Translations under genes and position numbers: made by a program
Source of the DNA: Ferruginibacter sp050611725
GTDB taxonomy: Bacteria; Bacteroidota; Bacteroidia; Chitinophagales; Chitinophagaceae
DNA: 64,000 nucleotides
NCBI RefSeq assembly: GCF_050611725.1
Contig: NZ_JBODJB010000001.1
Coordinates: 1,054,001 to 1,118,000 of the forward strand
Reading direction: 5' to 3'
Shown here: one piece after another, positions 1-7,692 of the stretch
Layout of the letters: every line of letters begins with the position of its first letter
Numbering within the stretch: the first letter of the stretch is position 1
Notes under the pieces: model-generated
What the model saw: the letters and a program-made list of their open reading frames with translations, nothing else
What the model was told of the DNA's origin: nothing
The model's database searches: none

Positions 1-1
1 C

Positions 2-238
2 CCGAGCAGTACTATTTATGGCTTAACATTTTTTGAAGCAGCAAACGGATGGTACAAATTCAAAGATTATAACCCTTTCAGATTACGTAGGTCTGCAGGT
101 GTTGGTATGCGTTTCTTCCTGCCAATGTTTGGATTGCTTGGTTTTGATTATGGCATAGGCCTTGATAGGATAAAAGCAGGCGAACCACTTAAAAGTGCTT
201 TCAAGTTTACTTTTATGTTAGGACAGGAGCCTGAATAA
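2..238 (+). CDS. bamA: BamA outer-membrane assembly factor, C-terminal fragment
   Basis: The window opens inside a gene whose last 78 codons are visible. They encode the end of an outer-membrane beta-barrel: aromatic-alternating strands (FFEAANGWYKF, GVGMRFFLPMFGLLGFDYGIGLD) of the kind that close BamA/Omp85 barrels in Bacteroidota. BamA folds and inserts barrel proteins into the outer membrane. The two Skp-like periplasmic chaperones that follow within 100 bases are the classic neighbours of bamA and support the call. The N-terminal POTRA domains lie outside the window, so identity rests on the barrel end plus context. Confidence 0.82.
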   Translation, partial: PSSTIYGLTFFEAANGWYKFKDYNPFRLRRSAGVGMRFFLPMFGLLGFDYGIGLDRIKAGEPLKSAFKFTFMLGQEPE

Positions 239-262
239 TATTTGATCAAAAATTCTAACAAT

Positions 263-775
263 ATGAAAAAAACATTACTGATAGCTTTTGGGCTATTATT
301 AGCAGCACTAATTACCAATGCACAACGTTATGCCGTAATTGATTCAAAATATATTTTGGAAAAACTACCTGAATATAAAGAGTCGCAAACCAAGCTGGAT
401 AAGTTCAGTGAACAATGGCAACAGGAAATAGACAACAAACAGGCTGCCTTGGATAAGATGTACAAAGATTATGATGCTGAACAGATTATGCTGCCCGATG
501 ATCTGAAAAAGAAAAGAGAAGACGAGTTGTTTAACAAGGAAAAAGAACTAAGAGACCTTCAAAAAAAACGTTTCGGCTTTGAAGGTGATCTTTTTAAAAA
601 GAGACAAGAGCTTATCAAGCCAATACAAGACAAGGTTTATAACGCCATTCAGAAGCTGGCAGTAGAAAAATCATTCGATTTTATTTTGGATAAAAGTGAA
701 GGAATTACCGTTATATTTGCCGACCCAAAACTGGATAGAAGCGAAGATGTCCTTAAAATTTTGGGTGTTAAATAA
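263..775 (+). CDS. OmpH/Skp family periplasmic chaperone (copy 1)
   Basis: 170 residues with a Sec signal peptide (MKKTLLIAFGLLLAALITNA, cleavage before QRY), then a small beta segment (YAVIDSKYIL) and a long charged coiled coil (about residues 40-115), returning to beta strands that end in ILGVK. This is the Skp layout: a trimer with tentacle-like helices that holds unfolded outer-membrane proteins for BamA. I use the ATG at 263, not the TTG 21 bases earlier, because it begins a clean signal peptide. It lies 24 bases after bamA and is probably co-transcribed with it and with the second Skp copy. Confidence 0.9.
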   Translation: MKKTLLIAFGLLLAALITNAQRYAVIDSKYILEKLPEYKESQTKLDKFSEQWQQEIDNKQAALDKMYKDYDAEQIMLPDDLKKKREDELFNKEKELRDLQKKRFGFEGDLFKKRQELIKPIQDKVYNAIQKLAVEKSFDFILDKSEGITVIFADPKLDRSEDVLKILGVK

Positions 776-844
776 ATTATAAAGCGTATTGGTAAATGCA
801 GCCAATTACCTTTAAAAACAAACTATATAAATTAAACAAGAACA

Positions 845-1396
845 ATGAAAAAAGTATTTACTGTATTAGCGATCGGGGTTTCAATTTTAGGAATTTCAAC
901 AACAAGTAACGCTCAATCTAAAATTGGTTACATCAGCACAGAAGATCTAATTGGTGCAATGCCAGAAGCAAAATCAGCAGATTCTATTCTGCAGGATTAC
1001 CAAGCATCACTTGAAATGCAAAGAGATGAGTATATCATGGAATTAAATGAAAAAGACAGCATATTTATTGCAGATTCAAGTAAAATGACTGCAGGTCAAA
1101 AAGAGTTAAAAAGAAACGATCTTTTTGCTTTATACCAAAAAGTACAAAACTGGAATCAAACAATGCAACAAATGATCGGTGAAAAAAATCAAGTGTTGGT
1201 TGGGCCAATCCGCAAAAAAGCATCTGATGCCATTAAAGCTGTTGCAAAAGCAAACGGGTACGGATATATTTTAGATGCCAATACGCTTATTGTTATGCCT
1301 CCGGCAGATGATATCTTACCATTGGTGAAAAAACAATTAGGTATTAAAGATCCGGCTCCTGCCAAAGCTCCTGTTAAAACCGGTGCAGGTCAATAA
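845..1396 (+). CDS. OmpH/Skp family periplasmic chaperone (copy 2)
   Basis: 183 residues, signal peptide followed by AQSKIGYISTEDLIGAMPEA, a coiled-coil middle and a C-terminal beta segment (GYGYILDANTLIVMPP). The tail is extended and rich in Ala, Pro and Lys, as often seen in second Skp copies of Bacteroidota. It is a paralogue of the preceding gene with low identity; tandem skp genes after bamA are usual in this phylum and probably form separate trimers with different clients. A strong hairpin terminator follows at 1420, ending the bamA-skp-skp unit. Confidence 0.9.
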   Translation: MKKVFTVLAIGVSILGISTTSNAQSKIGYISTEDLIGAMPEAKSADSILQDYQASLEMQRDEYIMELNEKDSIFIADSSKMTAGQKELKRNDLFALYQKVQNWNQTMQQMIGEKNQVLVGPIRKKASDAIKAVAKANGYGYILDANTLIVMPPADDILPLVKKQLGIKDPAPAKAPVKTGAGQ

Positions 1397-1419
1397 TTCA
1401 TTTGAATAAAAATTTTTGA

Positions 1420-1447
1420 AACCATCCTGTATAAGGATGGTTTTTTT
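1420..1447 (+). terminator. Rho-independent terminator after the bamA-skp operon
   Basis: Nine-base-pair stem AACCATCCT / AGGATGGTT with a five-base loop, run into seven T residues. It separates the chaperone operon from murI. Confidence 0.88.
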
Positions 1448-1484
1448 ATTTAGCTGATATTTTATTTAAACTTATTTTTGGATC

Positions 1485-2309
1485 ATGGCAAACAAGGGAG
1501 CAATTGGAGTTTTTGATAGTGGTTACGGTGGGCTGACTGTTTTGAAAGAAATAGTCAATATGCTGCCTGCTTATGACTACTTGTATCTGGGAGATAATGC
1601 CCGTGCACCTTATGGACCAAGAAGCTTTGCTACCGTTTACGAATACACGCTGGAATGTGTAAAGTGGTTTTTCGATCAAGGTTGTCCGTTGGTAATTCTG
1701 GCCTGTAACACCGCCTCTGCAAAAGCCTTAAGAACCATTCAGCAAAATGATCTGGAAAAAATCGATCCCACCAAAAGAGTATTAGGTGTTATTAGGCCCA
1801 CAACAGAAATCATAGGCAATATTACTACCACAAAACATATTGGAATTTTAGGAACAGCCGGAACGATTCAATCTAATTCATACCCGATAGAAATAGAAAA
1901 ATTTTACCCGGATGTAAAAGTTTATCAGGAAGCCTGCCCGATGTGGGTGCCATTGGTAGAAAACAATGAACACAATATGCATGGCGCCGATTACTTTGTA
2001 AAACGCCATATCGACAATATAATGGATCAATCTCCTCAAATTGATACCTTATTGTTGGCTTGTACGCATTACCCCTTATTGATAGATAAGATCAGGCACT
2101 TCGTTCCCTCGAATATTCAAATTGTTTCGCAGGGACAGATCGTGGCAAAAAGTTTAGCCAATTACCTTGAAAGACATCCGGAAATTGATCAAAACCTATC
2201 GAAAAATGGCCAAATCGGCTTTTTTACGACCGATTCTGCGGAAGATTTTGATGATCATGCCTCCATTTTCTTCGGAAAACCAATAAAATCGACGCATTTA
2301 GCCTTATAA
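1485..2309 (+). CDS. murI: Glutamate racemase
   Basis: 274 residues. Interconverts L- and D-glutamate in the cytoplasm, supplying D-Glu for peptidoglycan. The two catalytic cysteines are visible: C74 in LACNTASA and C193 in LLACTHYPLL; the N-terminal substrate loop reads FDSGYGGLTV and the GDNARAPYG motif follows. Length matches the family. A sequence matching the -7 promoter element (TATTTTTG, 1473-1480) sits almost on top of the ATG, so the true promoter may lie elsewhere or the transcript may have almost no leader. Confidence 0.96.
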   Translation: MANKGAIGVFDSGYGGLTVLKEIVNMLPAYDYLYLGDNARAPYGPRSFATVYEYTLECVKWFFDQGCPLVILACNTASAKALRTIQQNDLEKIDPTKRVLGVIRPTTEIIGNITTTKHIGILGTAGTIQSNSYPIEIEKFYPDVKVYQEACPMWVPLVENNEHNMHGADYFVKRHIDNIMDQSPQIDTLLLACTHYPLLIDKIRHFVPSNIQIVSQGQIVAKSLANYLERHPEIDQNLSKNGQIGFFTTDSAEDFDDHASIFFGKPIKSTHLAL

Positions 2310-2356
2310 AAACCAATAAATTCAATATTCATAACTCATAATTCATAATTATTTAC

Positions 2357-2364
2357 TACTTTTG
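2357..2364 (+). promoter_or_regulatory. -7 promoter element for rpmH
   Basis: TACTTTTG, a perfect match to the Bacteroidota TAnnTTTG element, about 80 bases before rpmH. I see no clear -33 TTG at the right spacing, as is common for strong ribosomal promoters in this phylum. Confidence 0.6.
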
Positions 2365-2382
2365 CCGTCCTTTCACAATCAA

Positions 2383-2398
2383 CGGGGATGGTGCCCCG
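2383..2398 (+). promoter_or_regulatory. GC-rich hairpin in the rpmH leader
   Basis: CGGGG / CCCCG with loop ATGGTG, a five-pair all-GC stem in an otherwise AT-rich leader between the -7 element and the rpmH start. It could be an RNA leader structure; its role is not known to me. Confidence 0.4.
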
Positions 2399-2445
2399 AT
2401 GGATGTTAGTAGAAATTAATTTTGTAAAAGGAAAAAACTAATAAA

Positions 2446-2613
2446 ATGCCAGGTAAAAAAAGAACCTTCCAGCCCCATGTACGCCGTCGTAAATCGGTGC
2501 ATGGTTTTCGTCAACGTATGCAAACTGCTAACGGCCGCAAGGTTTTGGCAAGTCGCCGTAAAAAAGGACGTGTTAAGTTAACAGTGTCTGACGAAAGATT
2601 CGGTAAAAAATAG
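2446..2613 (+). CDS. rpmH: 50S ribosomal protein L34
   Basis: 55 residues, very basic, with the family hallmark RTFQPH...RRRKSVHGFR.RM.TANGRKVLASRRKKGR. Starts MPGKKRTFQPH, a few residues longer at the N-terminus than many L34 proteins, and ends DERFGKK. It precedes rnpA and yidD, the near-universal rpmH-rnpA-yidD order. A terminator after the gene suggests much of the transcription stops before rnpA, giving more L34 than RnpA. Confidence 0.96.
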   Translation: MPGKKRTFQPHVRRRKSVHGFRQRMQTANGRKVLASRRKKGRVKLTVSDERFGKK

Positions 2614-2651
2614 AATAACAAAATTCTGTAATACGGATTTTAAAAATATTC

Positions 2652-2675
2652 AGCTCTCCTTTGGAGGGCTTTTTT
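2652..2675 (+). terminator. Terminator or attenuator between rpmH and rnpA
   Basis: Eight-pair stem AGCTCTCC / GGAGGGCT (one G-T pair), three-base loop and a T6 run, ending only about a dozen bases before the rnpA start codon. Partial read-through would be needed to express rnpA from the rpmH promoter. Confidence 0.75.
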
Positions 2676-2687
2676 AATTTTGTATAA

Positions 2688-3155
2688 TTGGAGAAGAAGA
2701 TACGATACACACTTGGTAAGAACGAAAGGTTGAAAAGCCGTAAGGCAATAGATCAATTGTTTAAGGAGGGTAAGTCCTTTTCTGTATTCCCATTCAGAAT
2801 TATTTATTTGTTGGCGTCAGACGATGGAGGGCAGACGACGGACAATAGTTCAGTGGTCAGTAGCCCGTTGGTTGTCGTTAAAAGAACATTGCTTCAAGCA
2901 GGGTTTACCGTAAGTAGTAAAAACTTTAAACGTGCAGTAGATAGAAATAAAGTTAAGCGACTGATGAGAGAGGCTTATCGCTTACAAAAAAAGGAACTAC
3001 AACAACTAGTGATTACCGGTAATAAAGGGATGAATGTATTTTTTATTTTTAGCGGAAATGAAATCCCGGAGTATGATCTTGTGTTTTCTAAAATGACAAA
3101 AGCACTAAAGCAATTGCAAAAATTATTAAATGAAAACACTGCTACAAATACTTAG
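2688..3155 (+). CDS. rnpA: Ribonuclease P protein component
   Basis: 155 residues starting at TTG. Protein subunit of RNase P, which matures the 5' ends of tRNAs. The signature DRNKVKRLMREAYR is present at about residues 85-98, preceded by a strand with the F..G.SF..FPFR pattern. An insertion of roughly 20 residues (around ASDDGGQTTDNSSVV) interrupts the usual fold between two strands and makes the protein longer than the typical 115-135. The TTG start is chosen because no ATG or GTG precedes the conserved N-terminus. The 3' end overlaps yidD by 26 bases. Confidence 0.92.
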   Translation: MEKKIRYTLGKNERLKSRKAIDQLFKEGKSFSVFPFRIIYLLASDDGGQTTDNSSVVSSPLVVVKRTLLQAGFTVSSKNFKRAVDRNKVKRLMREAYRLQKKELQQLVITGNKGMNVFFIFSGNEIPEYDLVFSKMTKALKQLQKLLNENTATNT

Positions 3156-3360
3156 TTTCCCTTTTATTGTAGCAATAAAATTATACCAGTGGATCATTTC
3201 TCCATGGTTGGGCAATAAATGTAGGTACACGCCAACCTGCTCACAGTACGGAATAGACGCTTTTAAAAAATATGGCCCGGTAAAAGGGTTTTGGTTGACA
3301 TTGAAGAGAGTTTCACGCTGTCATCCATGGGGTGGGCATGGACATGACCCGGTGCCCTAG
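3130..3360 (+). CDS. yidD: Membrane protein insertion efficiency factor YidD
   Basis: 76 residues with one amphipathic N-terminal helix and the hallmark CRYTPTCSQYGIDAFKKYG, then a Cys-His rich end (RCHPWGGHGHDPVP). YidD is a small inner-membrane-associated factor assisting YidC-dependent insertion. Overlaps rnpA, the conserved arrangement. Confidence 0.95.
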   Translation: MKTLLQILSFPFIVAIKLYQWIISPWLGNKCRYTPTCSQYGIDAFKKYGPVKGFWLTLKRVSRCHPWGGHGHDPVP

Positions 3361-3363
3361 ATA

Positions 3364-3416
3364 GGAACACGGATGACCCGTATTTTTTTGGATCAACACA
3401 GATTTATCCATGTTCC
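3364..3416. repeat. Imperfect inverted repeat (REP-like remnant)
   Basis: Arms GGAACACGGAT (3364-3374) and ATCCATGTTCC (3406-3416), one mismatch, flanking a segment with GGATGACCCG and GGATCAACACAGATT. Sequences of this type recur between genes in many Bacteroidota genomes; whether it is multicopy here cannot be seen in this window. Confidence 0.45.
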
Positions 3417-3424
3417 CTACAAAT

Positions 3425-3458
3425 AAAAACGCCATCCTTTTGTAGGGACGGCGTTTTT
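3425..3458. terminator. Bidirectional terminator between yidD and sodA
   Basis: AAAAACGCC and GGCGTTTTT flank an inner imperfect stem (TCC/GGG-type), giving a hairpin with A run on one side and T run on the other, placed between two convergent genes. Confidence 0.82.
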
Positions 3459-3475
3459 AAATAAAATTGAAAATA

Positions 3476-4081
3476 CTATTTAGCAGCACTAAATCTTTCA
3501 GCTACTTTACTCCAGTTAACTACACTCCAAAACGCAGCCAAGTAATCAGCACGGCGGTTTTGATATTTTAAGTAGTAAGCATGTTCCCATACATCACAAC
3601 CTAAAATTGGTGTGCCTTTTACATCAGCAACATCCATTAAAGGATTGTCTTGATTTGGTGTAGATGAAACTTCTAATTTGCCGTCTTTAACAATTAGCCA
3701 TGCCCAACCGCTACCAAAACGAGTCATACCTGCAGCAGCAAATTTTTCTTTGAATGCATCGAATGAACCGAAGGCTGAATCAATTGCAGCGGCTAAATCT
3801 CCTGAAGGAGTACCTCCTGTAGTAGGAGCTAAACTTTCCCAGAAAAAAGTATGGTTCCAATGCCCGCCACCATTGTTACGAACAGCCGGACTGATACTAC
3901 CTGCAGCAGCAACCAATTGCTCTAACGTTTTACTTTCGTTATCCGTACCTGCAATAGCTTTGTTTAAATTATCTACATACGCCTGATGGTGTTTACCATG
4001 GTGTATTTGCATTGTTGTTGTGTCGATATGTGGCTCTAATGCATCGTGTGCATATGGTAAAGCCGGTAGTGAAAATGCCAT
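3476..4081 (-). CDS. sodA: Superoxide dismutase, manganese type
   Basis: 201 residues, no signal peptide, cytoplasmic. Metal ligands are visible: H27 in MQIHHGKHHQAYV, a second His in NNGGGHWNHTFFW, and the Asp/His pair in GCDVWEHAYYLKYQNRRADYL. The NNGGGHWNHTFFW and NQDNPLM segments are of the manganese rather than iron type, although cambialistic enzymes exist. Converts superoxide to oxygen and hydrogen peroxide. A good promoter lies directly upstream. Confidence 0.95.
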   Translation of the reverse strand: MAFSLPALPYAHDALEPHIDTTTMQIHHGKHHQAYVDNLNKAIAGTDNESKTLEQLVAAAGSISPAVRNNGGGHWNHTFFWESLAPTTGGTPSGDLAAAIDSAFGSFDAFKEKFAAAGMTRFGSGWAWLIVKDGKLEVSSTPNQDNPLMDVADVKGTPILGCDVWEHAYYLKYQNRRADYLAAFWSVVNWSKVAERFSAAK

Positions 4082-4115
4082 AATTGTATTTTTAATGATT
4101 GTTTTAAATGGATGA

Positions 4116-4145
4116 CAAAATTACTATCTAAATAATGAAAAACAA
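4116..4145 (-). promoter_or_regulatory. Promoter of sodA
   Basis: On the minus strand, TTG (4145-4143), a 19-base spacer and TAATTTTG (4123-4116). Both elements and the spacing fit the Bacteroidota sigma-A consensus. Confidence 0.75.
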
Positions 4146-4178
4146 CGGGCTAATTTTTTGTTTTTCGTAATTCGAAAA

Positions 4179-4616
4179 CTATCTCCTGGCTTTGAAAAAA
4201 TCTTTCATGAGTTGGGCGCATTCTTGTTGAAGAATGCCGCTTACCAATTCAGTTTTGGGGTGAAACGGGTTATTGGGCGAAGTGTTTTTTCTGTGCCCGT
4301 TCTTTTCATCATCGGTACCCCAAACGATCTTACCGATCTTGCTCCAGTAAAGTGCCCCTGAGCACATTAAACAGGGCTCAACGGTAACGTATAAAGTAGC
4401 TTCGGGCAGGTATTTGCTACCGAGAAAATTAAATGCAGCGGTCAATGCAATGATCTCTGCATGAGCTGTGCTGTCAGCTAATTTTTCAACTTGATTATAA
4501 CCTTTGGCAATTATTCTGTCGTTCATTACCACAACAGCACCCACAGGCACTTCGCCTTCATCAAAAGCACGTTTGGCTTCTTTTAGTGCCAACTGCATAT
4601 ATTGTTCATCCGTCAT
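4179..4616 (-). CDS. tadA: Nucleoside deaminase, probable tRNA adenosine(34) deaminase
   Basis: 145 residues from the ATG at 4616. Zinc deaminase motifs: H52-A-E54 (TAHAEII) and PC82LMC85. The VPVGAVVV and CSGALYWSKIGKIVWG segments fit TadA, which makes inosine at the wobble position of tRNA-Arg(ACG); a guanine-deaminase-like role is the main alternative. The longer reading frame upstream is rejected because it would overlap the divergent peroxidase gene and lacks family similarity. Divergent from that gene with a 48-base gap. Confidence 0.86.
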   Translation of the reverse strand: MTDEQYMQLALKEAKRAFDEGEVPVGAVVVMNDRIIAKGYNQVEKLADSTAHAEIIALTAAFNFLGSKYLPEATLYVTVEPCLMCSGALYWSKIGKIVWGTDDEKNGHRKNTSPNNPFHPKTELVSGILQQECAQLMKDFFKARR

Positions 4617-4664
4617 AAAATTGTTTTGTGGTATCTTGCCAAAGAATAAAAATAAAGAGATTAC

Positions 4665-5255
4665 GTGACTATACGACAAAAGTTTTTGCAGTTTGTGTAC
4701 CCGATATGGATGATTCTTGCAAAGTTGATAAGAAAGGTAAAGCCCGTACAAACCAATGATCAGATGATTCAGCCATTACAATCATTTTATGATTTGAATG
4801 CAGTAAAAAATGACAGACTTCTATTTGGATTTTCCGGTTTGAAAAATAAAAAAGTATTGATCGTCAACACGGCATCTAATTGTGCCTATACAAATCAATA
4901 TAGCGATTTAGAAAAACTATATCAATTACATAAAGATAAATTAGTAGTATTAGCATTTCCAGCAAATGATTTTAAAGAGGAAGAAAAAGGGAGTGATGAA
5001 GAAATTGCCGGATTCTGTAAAATCAATTTTGGCATCAGCTTTCCGATTATGCAAAAAAGCGTGGTAGTTAAAAAAAGCAACCAGCATGAGGTGTACCAAT
5101 GGCTTACCAATACGGAGAAGAACGGTTGGAACAAACAAAGACCAACATGGAACTTCGCAAAATATCTTATCAATGAAAATGGTATACTTACACATTATTT
5201 TGAGCCATCTGTTTCTCCTTTAAGCGAAGAAGTTCTAAATGCTGTACAGCAATAA
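4665..5255 (+). CDS. Glutathione peroxidase-family protein, membrane-anchored
   Basis: 196 residues from a GTG start. A hydrophobic N-terminal helix (FLQFVYPIWMILAKLI) suggests a membrane anchor, followed by a thioredoxin-fold peroxidase domain. The peroxidatic Cys is C73 (VNTASNCAYT) and the Trp-Asn pair is W162-N163 (TWNFAKYLI). The catalytic Gln of the tetrad aligns with E106 in FPANDFKEEEKGS, and the residue after the Cys is Ala rather than Gly. Probably a thioredoxin-dependent lipid or hydroperoxide reductase. Other starts are possible since the anchor is poorly conserved. Confidence 0.85.
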   Translation: MTIRQKFLQFVYPIWMILAKLIRKVKPVQTNDQMIQPLQSFYDLNAVKNDRLLFGFSGLKNKKVLIVNTASNCAYTNQYSDLEKLYQLHKDKLVVLAFPANDFKEEEKGSDEEIAGFCKINFGISFPIMQKSVVVKKSNQHEVYQWLTNTEKNGWNKQRPTWNFAKYLINENGILTHYFEPSVSPLSEEVLNAVQQ

Positions 5256-5286
5256 TTTTGTTATCTTACATGGAAATTATTGCTAT

Positions 5287-5799
5287 ATGTTTTCTAAGAC
5301 TGATATTGAAAAATATTTTATTGCGGAAAAAAATGAAAGCCTGTTATTTATCATTGTAGGAGTTGCTGCTATTATTCTTGCTTTGATCTTTTTCTTTTAC
5401 TTAAAAACAAATTGGTACAAAGGGGCTGCTATTCCTTTTTTTGTAGTAGGTATTATGCATTTGGTAGTTGGTATAACTGTTTACAAAAGAAGTGATGGAG
5501 ATCGACAATGTAATGTATATGCCTATGATCTAAATCCCGGCGAATTAAAAGCAAAGGAACTTCCCAGAATGGAAAAGGTAAATAAGAATTTTGTTGCTAT
5601 CCGTTATTTTGAAATAGCGTTATTACTTATCGGGCTTGGACTAATTGTTTCCTTTAAGAATAATTTAGATAAAACTTTTTGGGTTGGATTGGGTATTGCT
5701 TTAGCAATAGAAGCAGTGGTGAGTTTAGGAGCCGATTATTTTGCAGAGAAGAGAGCGAAGGAATATACAAAGGGATTGAAAGAGTTTGTAGGGAAATAG
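5287..5799 (+). CDS. Hypothetical membrane protein
   Basis: 170 residues, family not recognised. Begins MFSKTDIEKYFIAEKNESLLF, then a pair of membrane helices (LLFIIVGVAAIILALIFFFYL; AAIPFFVVGIMHLVVGITVY), a polar stretch, and a second pair (IALLLIGLGLIVSF; FWVGLGIALAIEAVVSLGADYF), ending in a charged helix. Start set at the ATG at 5287; the frame is open further back but overlaps the preceding gene. Lies 31 bases after the peroxidase gene and is probably co-transcribed with it. Confidence 0.7.
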   Translation: MFSKTDIEKYFIAEKNESLLFIIVGVAAIILALIFFFYLKTNWYKGAAIPFFVVGIMHLVVGITVYKRSDGDRQCNVYAYDLNPGELKAKELPRMEKVNKNFVAIRYFEIALLLIGLGLIVSFKNNLDKTFWVGLGIALAIEAVVSLGADYFAEKRAKEYTKGLKEFVGK

Positions 5800-5874
5800 A
5801 ATCCAGTTCATAATCTTTATAAAATCTTTATACCTAACTTCAATAGTTTTACAAGCTGCTTATAAGTTCTGGTT

Positions 5875-5882
5875 TACTTTTG
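5875..5882 (+). promoter_or_regulatory. -7 promoter element for the KdpDE-like/kup operon
   Basis: TACTTTTG, exact TAnnTTTG match, ending 19 bases before the histidine kinase start. No clear TTG at -33. Confidence 0.55.
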
Positions 5883-5901
5883 TATTGTCAATTAAAAATA
5901 A

Positions 5902-6987
5902 ATGACAGCACTACTATTACATAAGTTCAGTAAGCCAAAACAATACATTATAAGTGGGTTACTTGTTTTGGCAGTAACTATATTTTGTCATTTCCTTTCA
6001 ACTTATATCGGATATAGAGTAATAGCTTTTATTTTATTAATAACTATTTCTTTGCTTGCTGTTGTATTTGATATACTGCCTGTACTACTTTCCGCAGTAT
6101 TAACTGCATTGATCTGGAATTTCTTTTTTATACCGCCACATTTTACTTTCAGGATTGATTCAACCGAAGATCGTATTTTATTCTTAATGTATTTTATCAT
6201 TGCATTGGTCAATGCTGCACTGACCTATAAAATAAGACAGATAGAAAAAATTGCTGCCCAAAAAGAAGAAAAAGCAAATACAATAAAGCTATACAATACT
6301 TTGCTTAATTCCCTTTCGCATGAATTGAGAACACCCATTGCCACTATCATTGCAGCTACAGATAATTTACAGACCAATAGTAAAAACTTGTCTTTATTAC
6401 AAAATCATGAACTAATAGACGAAATTTCAAAAGCATCATTTCGATTAAATAATCAGGTTGATAATTTATTGAATATGTCGAGAATAGATTCAGGAATTAT
6501 TCAGCCTAAGAAAGACTGGTGCGATATTGAAGAGCTTATTTATAGTACGGTTAAGAAAGTGGAAGAGAATAGTAGCCCCTTACAAAAAATCACAGTTAAC
6601 ATCAACCCTTCTATTCCATTTTTTAAGATTGATAAAGGAATTTTGGAACAGGTGGTTTATAATATTTTAAACAATGCTGTATTGTATACGGCACCGAATT
6701 GCCGAATAGATATTGTAGCGCTCTGCCACACAGATCTTTTGCAAATAATTATCGAAGATAACGGAGAGGGCTTTCCTACAAATGAAATCAGCAATGTATT
6801 TAATAAATTTTATCGTTTGAATAACAGCAAACCGGGAGGTACGGGTTTGGGGCTATCAATTGTAAAAGGATTTACAGAAGCAATGGGCGGCTCAGTGCAT
6901 CTTGAAAACACCAGTACCGGCGGTGCAAGGTTCACTATCAGTATTGCCGCAGAAACATCTTACCTTAAAAATTTAAAAAATGAATAG
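5902..6987 (+). CDS. Sensor histidine kinase, KdpD-like C-terminal module
   Basis: 361 residues. Three to four membrane helices (about residues 15-110) of the DUF4118 type found in KdpD, then HisKA with H140 (SLSHELRTPIATIIA) and a HATPase domain (N box NILNNAVLY, G1 EDNGEGF, G2 GGTGLGLSIVKGF). The N-terminal KdpD sensor and Usp domains of the approximately 900-residue enzyme are absent, so this is the truncated form. Partner regulator overlaps by 8 bases and the potassium transporter kup follows, indicating a role in K+ or turgor sensing. Confidence 0.86.
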   Translation: MTALLLHKFSKPKQYIISGLLVLAVTIFCHFLSTYIGYRVIAFILLITISLLAVVFDILPVLLSAVLTALIWNFFFIPPHFTFRIDSTEDRILFLMYFIIALVNAALTYKIRQIEKIAAQKEEKANTIKLYNTLLNSLSHELRTPIATIIAATDNLQTNSKNLSLLQNHELIDEISKASFRLNNQVDNLLNMSRIDSGIIQPKKDWCDIEELIYSTVKKVEENSSPLQKITVNINPSIPFFKIDKGILEQVVYNILNNAVLYTAPNCRIDIVALCHTDLLQIIIEDNGEGFPTNEISNVFNKFYRLNNSKPGGTGLGLSIVKGFTEAMGGSVHLENTSTGGARFTISIAAETSYLKNLKNE

Positions 6988-7666
6988 GGCAGAGATTTTA
7001 GTAATTGACGACGAAGCCGCTATACAAAAGTTGCTCGAAATAACATTGGAGAGTAATGGTTTTATGGTAAAGCTTGCTAAAACTGCAAAAGAAGGGTTTG
7101 TTGTTGCAGCCAATCATCCTCCGGATCTTATTATTTTAGACCTTGGTTTGCCGGATGAAAGCGGTCATGCTGTTTTGGTGAAATTAAGAGAATGGTTTAC
7201 TAATCCTGTTATTATACTATCTGCACTTGCAAACGAAGAAAATATTGTTAAAGCGCTGGATAATGGGGCCAACGATTATTTAGTGAAGCCTTTTAGAACA
7301 GGAGAGCTGCTTGCACGTATTCGGTCTGCATTACGTGGAAGTATAAACGCAGGAAATACACCAGTGATTCATTGTGGAAATATTCAGATAGATTTATTAT
7401 TACGTGTAGTTAAAAAGGATGATGTTGTCGTAAAGCTTACTGTGACAGAATATAGTCTACTCTCACTATTTGCTAAAAATGAAGGAAAGGTTTTAACACA
7501 TCAGTATTTATTAAAAGAAGTATGGGGCCCTGGATACATCAATCAATCGCAATACTTACGGGTTTTTATAGCACAATTAAGAAAAAAAATTGAAGCGGAT
7601 GCTAACAGACCGGAAATTATTGTTACGGAATCCGGAATCGGCTATCGCTTTGTAGTAAAAGAATAA
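6980..7666 (+). CDS. Response regulator, KdpE-like (OmpR family)
   Basis: 228 residues. Receiver domain with acidic pair D10-D11, phospho-acceptor D54 (LIILDLGLPDESG) and K in DYLVKPF, then an OmpR-type winged helix (LTVTEYSLLSLFAKNEGKVLTH; YLRVFIAQLRKKIE). The KIEADANRPEIIVTESGIGYRF end is typical of KdpE. Translationally coupled to the kinase. Expected target is its own operon with kup, since no kdpFABC genes are present here. Confidence 0.88.
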   Translation: MNRAEILVIDDEAAIQKLLEITLESNGFMVKLAKTAKEGFVVAANHPPDLIILDLGLPDESGHAVLVKLREWFTNPVIILSALANEENIVKALDNGANDYLVKPFRTGELLARIRSALRGSINAGNTPVIHCGNIQIDLLLRVVKKDDVVVKLTVTEYSLLSLFAKNEGKVLTHQYLLKEVWGPGYINQSQYLRVFIAQLRKKIEADANRPEIIVTESGIGYRFVVKE

Positions 7667-7692
7667 TCACAATCACATATTAATTTTTTAAG

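Noticed and set aside
3678..3986. Open frame on the plus strand inside sodA
   Set aside because: Antisense shadow of a well-conserved gene.
4617..4751. N-terminal extension of the tadA reading frame
   Set aside because: Runs into the divergent peroxidase gene and adds 45 residues absent from the family.
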